Of a stretch of 51,896 bases of DNA, positions 47,602 through 51,896 are shown piece by piece. The translations under genes were made by a program, and so were the position numbers. Position 1 is the first letter of the stretch, and the number at the start of each line of letters is the position of its first letter. The notes beneath the pieces are model-generated. The model had not been told where the DNA came from and searched no databases. It saw only the letters and a program-made list of their open reading frames with translations. Location of the stretch: assembly GCA_021769625.1 (NCBI GenBank), contig JAETSN010000028.1, positions 1-51,896 on the forward strand. Reading direction: 5' to 3'. The stretch is from [Clostridium] symbiosum (GTDB lineage: Bacteria; Bacillota; Clostridia; Lachnospirales; Lachnospiraceae).

Positions 47602-48450
47602 TCAATGATTTTTTTCTGTTACCCGGATGACATGAACCAGAAGATACAGACAGTCTTCATCTGTCGTCTGATAATCGTAGGTTTTCCGTACATATTCCGA
47701 AATTTTCTCCACACAGCAGTTTGCCGCCTCATTTTCTTTTTTCAGATTTTCATAAATTGTACGAGGCAGATGGTCCGCAGTTCTCCGGCTCTCAAACAAA
47801 ATACTCCGCATAAAAAATTTCAGATGGATAATGAATCTTGAATATGCAGCAGACTCTTCGTCCAGCGTCATTTCAAGAGCATTTTCCACAATTTCGATAA
47901 TCTTGCCGACACCCTGCATGATCTTCAGAGAATCGTGGTTTTTTCTGTTTTCTGTCGCCGAGATCAAATGAAATGCAATAGAACACGCTTCCTCACTGGC
48001 AAGCTTCACGTTCAACGCTTCATTGATCATCCTGACAGCCTTTTTACCCACAGCGTACTCTTCTTTATAGAACCTTTTTACCTCCTCATTGACCAGCACA
48101 GGGACCACAAAACCCTTTTTGTATTGATTTACGCTGAAATTGATATGGTCGGCCAGCGCAACCACCAGATTCACATTGTAAGTGCTCTTTAAATCCTTTT
48201 GAGCTGCTTCAATAATTTTCTGAGTTAATTCAATAATCTCATAAGGAATTTCTTCCAATGTCCTGAACAGATACCCCGATTCTTTCATCAGCAGATAAGT
48301 CTTTGCCACTTCATGAGGAAGAACCGTATCATACTGGCATTTCCGAAATCCTAATCCCTTGCCGATTGCTACAACCTCCTGACCCTTGTAGTTCTCCGCA
48401 ATTATGATATTATTATTGATAACTCTTTTGACGATTAATTTTTCTTTCAT
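47602..48450 (-). CDS. BglG/LicT-family transcription antiterminator
   Basis: A roughly 282-residue RNA-binding regulator. The CAT RNA-binding domain (KRVINNNIIIAENYKGQEVVA) is followed by two PRD domains with conserved histidines (ALADHINFSV, FHLISATEN, IIHLKFFMRSI, LLVHVIRVTE). PTS-dependent phosphorylation switches it between inactive and RNA-binding states. The start is uncertain: 48450, 48453 and 48468 are all in frame, none with a good ribosome site. It is first in the operon, downstream of a RAT/terminator leader, so it is autoregulated. Confidence 0.9.
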   Translation of the reverse strand: MKEKLIVKRVINNNIIIAENYKGQEVVAIGKGLGFRKCQYDTVLPHEVAKTYLLMKESGYLFRTLEEIPYEIIELTQKIIEAAQKDLKSTYNVNLVVALADHINFSVNQYKKGFVVPVLVNEEVKRFYKEEYAVGKKAVRMINEALNVKLASEEACSIAFHLISATENRKNHDSLKIMQGVGKIIEIVENALEMTLDEESAAYSRFIIHLKFFMRSILFESRRTADHLPRTIYENLKKENEAANCCVEKISEYVRKTYDYQTTDEDCLYLLVHVIRVTEKNH

Positions 48451-48510
48451 CATAATCGCAGATAACATTACTTTTCAGCACTGATTATCCAACCCCCCTT
48501 TCCGTAACGC

Positions 48511-48568
48511 AAAAAAGGCAAATTCCAAATTACAATTGCGTCTAACAATTGTCTTTAGAATTTGCCTT
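48511..48568 (-). terminator. Leader terminator of the bgl operon
   Basis: GAATTTGCCTT (48558-48568) pairs with AAGGCAAATTC (48515-48525), and a smaller ACAATTG/CAATTGT stem sits inside. TTTTTT follows on the minus strand. It would stop transcription before bglG unless the antiterminator fold forms. Confidence 0.8.
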
Positions 48569-48593
48569 AATAGCATTGATTAAGTAACAAGCC
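48558..48593 (-). promoter_or_regulatory. RAT (ribonucleic antiterminator) site
   Basis: On the minus strand GGCTTGTTACT followed after about 15 bases by AAGGCAAATTC, resembling the LicT/BglG RAT consensus (GGATTGTTACT...GGCAAA). Its 3' half is the 5' strand of the terminator stem, the standard mutually exclusive arrangement. Confidence 0.75.
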
Positions 48594-48616
48594 TGTTTCT
48601 ATTTATTTATAACTGT

Positions 48617-48645
48617 ATTATATTTCAAGATGCGAAAAATGTCAA
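48617..48645 (-). promoter_or_regulatory. Promoter of the bgl operon
   Basis: A full-consensus pair on the minus strand: TTGACA (48640-48645), 17-base spacer, TATAAT (48617-48622). Such strength suits an operon controlled after initiation by antitermination. Confidence 0.8.
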
Positions 48646-48667
48646 ATATTTTCTTTTTGCCCCACTG

Positions 48668-49513
48668 TCATTCTTTCACACCGCCGAGCGTTACGCCCGC
48701 AATGATATATTTCGATAGAAGCAGATATACAATAATGATCGGAACGATCGCTACCAGAATCATCGTATATATTTTTCCCATGTCAAAATTCATATAGTCG
48801 GCGCCTCTGAGCGTTGCGATCAGGATCGGCACTGTCATCTTATTTTTAGACTGAATGACCAACGCCGGAACAAAGTAATTGTTCCAGGAGCCGACAAAAG
48901 TGAATATTGCCTGCACCGCAACCGCCGGTTTCATGATCGGAAGCACGATCCTGTTGAAAGTCCTGAATTCCCCTGAACCGTCAATTCTCGCCGCCTCGAC
49001 CAATGATAACGGAAGCGAGGACTGCAGATAACTGTACATGAAATAAAATACTGCCGGTGAAGCGATGGACGGAATGATCAGCGGGAGCAGTGAGTTGTAC
49101 ATACCCATGTTTGTGATCAATCTCAGAAAGCCCATTGCAGTCACCTGTGTCGGCATGACAAGGATTGCCATAATAAATGTAAACGCAACCTTTTTCAGTT
49201 TAAAGTCATATGCATACAGCCCGTAAGCCGTCAGCGCCGAAAAATATGTACAGATTGCCGCGCAGGAGCCTGAAACGATCAGGCTGTTCAAAATTCCCCT
49301 GAACATCGGAAATGTTCCGTCATTGGCAACGTTTCTCAGATTCTCGATCAAATGGCTTCCGGGCAGCGCCGAAAAGCCTTTCTGCAGATCCGCATGCGAC
49401 CGCGTCGCATTGACAAACAAAATATAGAAAAAGAACAGACACATAAACGACAGGACAATGAGCAAAATATGTGCGAAAACACTTCTAAAATAGTCTGGTT
49501 TGTTTGATTTCAT
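48668..49513 (-). CDS. Carbohydrate ABC transporter permease (MalG type)
   Basis: A 281-residue, six-helix permease of the CUT1 family. The EAA loop is LVEAARIDGSGEFRTFNRIVLP and the C terminus ends KYIIAGVTLGGVKE, both characteristic. GGGGAGG precedes the ATG, which is three bases after the stop of the partner permease. Confidence 0.9.
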   Translation of the reverse strand: MKSNKPDYFRSVFAHILLIVLSFMCLFFFYILFVNATRSHADLQKGFSALPGSHLIENLRNVANDGTFPMFRGILNSLIVSGSCAAICTYFSALTAYGLYAYDFKLKKVAFTFIMAILVMPTQVTAMGFLRLITNMGMYNSLLPLIIPSIASPAVFYFMYSYLQSSLPLSLVEAARIDGSGEFRTFNRIVLPIMKPAVAVQAIFTFVGSWNNYFVPALVIQSKNKMTVPILIATLRGADYMNFDMGKIYTMILVAIVPIIIVYLLLSKYIIAGVTLGGVKE

Positions 49514-49516
49514 CCC

Positions 49517-50467
49517 TTATTTCCTCCCCTGTTTTTTGGCTTTTTTTGCTGCTTTTTTGGATCCGTCCGGATCGTCGTCATTTGTCATACGGTACACAAT
49601 AAAGCAGAGAATACCGCTCACAATGAACAGATACACTGACAGAGAACCCGCCATTCCATAGTTTTTGCTCTTCAAATGGCTGTTTAAGAACATGATGAGC
49701 GTCATGGAAGTACGGTCCGGGCTTCCCTGTCCGTTCGTCAAGATCTGCGGCACATCAAACATCTGCAGGCCGCCGATGATGGAGGTGATCAGCGTATAGG
49801 CGAGAATCGGTCGTATCAGCGGAAGCGTGATCCGGAAAAACCTCTGGAAACTGTTGCATCCGTCGATCTCGGACGCCTCGAATACATCCGGGCTGATGCC
49901 CATGATCGCAGCCATCAGCATGATCGTCGAATTGCCGAACCACATCAGGAAGTTCATCAGGCCCACCAGTGATCTTGTCCCAAATACCGTTCCCAGAAAA
50001 TCGATGGGCTCTGCGATCCATCCGAGTGACGACAAGATCCCATTGACCGGCCCGTTGGTGGAGAACATTGTGAAGAATAACATGGCAAACGCGGACGCCA
50101 TGATCAGATTCGGCAGATAGATAACCACCTTGAAAAATTGTGTCCCATGTATTTTCAGGCGGGCATCCACAAACCATGATGCCAGAAGCAGCGCTATCAC
50201 GATCTGCGGCACAAAGCCGATGACCCATAAGATAAGCGTATTTCCCGCATATTTAAACATATCCGACTGCAGCAGGCTGATATAATTTTTCATTCCGACA
50301 AAATTCGGTCCGATCGTTTTAAGGCCTGAACGAAAATAATTAAAAAAACTGTACCGGAACGTATCTACCAATGGAATGAACGAAAAGATAAAAAAGCTTA
50401 TAAAAAACGGAAGAATAAAAAAGTATCCCCCTTTTGCATAGTCAATTTTTTTTGATTTTGATTTCAT
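49517..50467 (-). CDS. Carbohydrate ABC transporter permease (MalF type)
   Basis: A 316-residue CUT1 permease with a lysine-rich N terminus, an opening helix GYFFILPFFISFFIFSFIP and the EAA loop FEASEIDGCNSFQRFFRITLPL. It ends in a very basic tail (KKAAKKAKKQGRK). AAAGGAG precedes the ATG. It forms a heterodimer with the MalG-type protein; the ATPase is not encoded here, as usual for CUT1 systems sharing MsmK. Confidence 0.9.
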   Translation of the reverse strand: MKSKSKKIDYAKGGYFFILPFFISFFIFSFIPLVDTFRYSFFNYFRSGLKTIGPNFVGMKNYISLLQSDMFKYAGNTLILWVIGFVPQIVIALLLASWFVDARLKIHGTQFFKVVIYLPNLIMASAFAMLFFTMFSTNGPVNGILSSLGWIAEPIDFLGTVFGTRSLVGLMNFLMWFGNSTIMLMAAIMGISPDVFEASEIDGCNSFQRFFRITLPLIRPILAYTLITSIIGGLQMFDVPQILTNGQGSPDRTSMTLIMFLNSHLKSKNYGMAGSLSVYLFIVSGILCFIVYRMTNDDDPDGSKKAAKKAKKQGRK

Positions 50468-50530
50468 AAATTGCCACTCCTTTCTTTTTCTGTATGTCAG
50501 GGGGGATAAGACCCTCCGACGTTTTTTTAC

Positions 50531-51790
50531 TTATTCCGGCCACTGAACTTCCGTGATCTCCGGATAACGCTCTTTGATCGCTATCTCAAAATTGGCTTTA
50601 GCCTTGTCGAAATCGATCTTATCCTGCAGATAATCGCCAAAGCTGTTCTGGATCAGCTCAACGCACCCCTGGTCGTAAGCGGAGAGCGGCGCCACTTTGA
50701 TATTTTCCGCAACAGGTGAAAAATATGCATACGCATTCTGCCCGCCGAGAAACTCGGAAGAAAAATTCTCATCATCCTCCGCCGCCTCCTGCATGCCGGT
50801 CTGTGCGTTGACAAAGTCCGCATATTCCTTTGAATTTTTCAGAAGATTATCCTTATCCGCCGTCAGGGAGAGGATGATATCTTTCACATGTTCCGGGTTA
50901 TCCGTTCCGGTAGCCGCATGTACATAGGAACCCCCCCAGTTGTACTCTAACGGCGGAGTTGTGACAGCCCATGCACCGTTATCGCCATCCCAGTTCGGTT
51001 TCAACGTAAAGTCAATGCCCCATGCCGGGAACAGAAACGCAAACACCTTGGAGGATGAACCCATCGCCTGATTCCAGTCTGCATTCCACTGCCCCTTTAC
51101 TGTCCTGTCAAAATAGCCTGCTTCCAGCCATTCTTTAGAATCCTTTACCCAGTTAATGATCTGCGGATCAACCTTTATGACTGTTTCACCTGCCGCTACC
51201 CAGGGCTCGCTTATGCTGTTGCCGTACAGCCGGAAAGTATCTGCATAGCAGGCAAATGTATAGTAGCCTTTGTCCTTCAGTTCCTGTGCTGTTTTCTTCA
51301 TGGTATCCCAGTCTTTCACTTTTTCAGCAACCTGCGCCGGATCGTCTGTTCCGAAAACATCAGCAGCGATGTCGCGGCGATATACCAAAAGCCCCGGGCA
51401 GCACTGCCATGTCGAACCGCGCTGTACACCGTTTACATCGGAAGCTGTCGCCTTTGTAAAACTGTACTGATCCGCCATATCCGTCTCCGGATCGATTCCG
51501 AGATCTGCAAGAGGCATCGCCACATTTACGTCCGCATCCGTATACTTACTTACATAGTCCGTTTCCGTCAGGAAAATATCAACTTTTTCATCCGCTGACA
51601 CGTCCGCCTGGCTGAGCAGCGCCTCGTCCAGCTTTTGCTGGTAGACACCGTCCTGATTAGGATTTATGATCCAATGAATTTCTGTGCCGTCATTTAAAGT
51701 AGTCACTGTACCATCTGAAGATGTTTCTTTCACCTCCGGATAAATAGCCTCCACACGCTCCTTGAACTCGTTATTCCAGCACTCAACCAC
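50531..51790 (-). pseudogene. Sugar ABC transporter solute-binding protein, 5' end cut by an IS-like end
   Basis: 419 codons of a CUT1 extracellular binding protein (VECWNNEFKERVEAIYPEV, INPNQDGVYQQKLDEALLSQ, GSYVHAATGTDNPEHVKDI). The frame begins in the middle of the first beta strand: signal peptide, lipobox Cys and about 40-60 residues are missing. The break coincides with a hairpin at 51790-51809 typical of an IS200/IS605-type right end. The initial GTG has no ribosome site. The missing 5' part may lie beyond the element outside the window. The operon order binding protein, MalF, MalG is otherwise intact. Confidence 0.75.
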
Positions 51791-51896
51791 TACCGGCTAA
51801 AGCCGGTAGGTTTCGATTTGCTGCTAAAGCAGCCTAAAGTGTGCACCCTATAATTTATCCTTTGACCGTTACGTTTATCCTATCTCGAAATTATCG
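51788..51896 (-). mobile_element. Probable right end of an IS200/IS605-type element
   Basis: CTACCGGC-TAAA-GCCGGTAG (51790-51809) and GCTGC-TAAA-GCAGC (51820-51833) are two hairpins sharing the loop, at the point where the solute-binding gene is cut. On the minus strand the order is short hairpin, AAATCGAAACC, then long hairpin, as in the 3' ends of tnpB-type elements that also carry the omega-RNA scaffold. No tnpB reading frame was seen before the window edge. Identification is by pattern only. Confidence 0.5.

Overview
The window looks like a chromosomal segment of a gut-type Clostridia, most probably a Lachnospiraceae member. The reasons are inference from gene content: strong AGGAGG-type ribosome sites, TTGACA/TATAAT promoters, many beta-glucoside PTS and GH1 genes, an EFR1-type ferredoxin protein, paired LeuC/LeuD-like hydro-lyases, and intermediate base composition with one very AT-rich gene at the left end. 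No rRNA, tRNA or CRISPR was seen.

Layout. 1-1249: start of a minus-strand gene cut by the window edge and an AT-rich PAPS-reductase-like gene with its own promoter. 1323-4745: relic of a GH1 gene, then a complete polar amino acid ABC importer operon (lipoprotein, permease, ATPase) with promoter and terminator. 4784-5803: AraC-type regulator and a PIN-like gene remnant. 5816-11363: lactose-type module of beta-galactosidase and GPH symporter, divergent from an AraC regulator, with face-to-face promoters around an inverted repeat. 11535-16022: RpiR regulator, PTS IIBCA and GH1 phospho-beta-glucosidase. 16050-19800: EFR1 ferredoxin protein, TipA-like MerR regulator with a 19-bp-spacer promoter, a deleted radical-SAM gene, and a MATE exporter. 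19801-24483: a scar-rich stretch holding a two-gene cassette (unknown 174-aa protein plus an HTH-HD protein with RelA/SpoT-type hydrolase motifs), fragments of MATE, TPR, methyltransferase and DUF1016 genes, a GNAT gene and small conserved genes. 24474-34876: RlmD, a hairpin array, a small membrane protein, PcrA helicase, an SPFH protein and two LeuC/LeuD-like dehydratase pairs. 35068-36748: an AlbA/Schlafen-type regulator beside a BREX PglX relic. 36930-44172: MetF, a Gly/Tyr/Asn/Gln-rich membrane protein, a glycosyltransferase, an SfsA-MutY fusion, a 5'-nucleotidase and a DUF1653 protein. 44202-48645: BglG antiterminator, PTS IIBC, IIA and GH1 operon with strong promoter and RAT/terminator leader. 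48668-51896: sugar ABC importer whose binding-protein gene is cut by what looks like an IS200/IS605-type end.

Physiology (inference): uptake and hydrolysis of beta-glucosides and beta-galactosides dominate, with two PTS/GH1 systems under different regulatory logic (RpiR repression versus BglG antitermination).

The most unusual material is non-coding. There are two 174-175-nt palindromic elements (22652-22825 and 42215-42389) that share a core but have unrelated, self-complementary 42-nt arms. There is also a tandem array of hairpins before rlmD in which stem sequence changes from unit to unit while pairing is largely kept, and a 68-bp tandem repeat upstream of a leuC-like gene.
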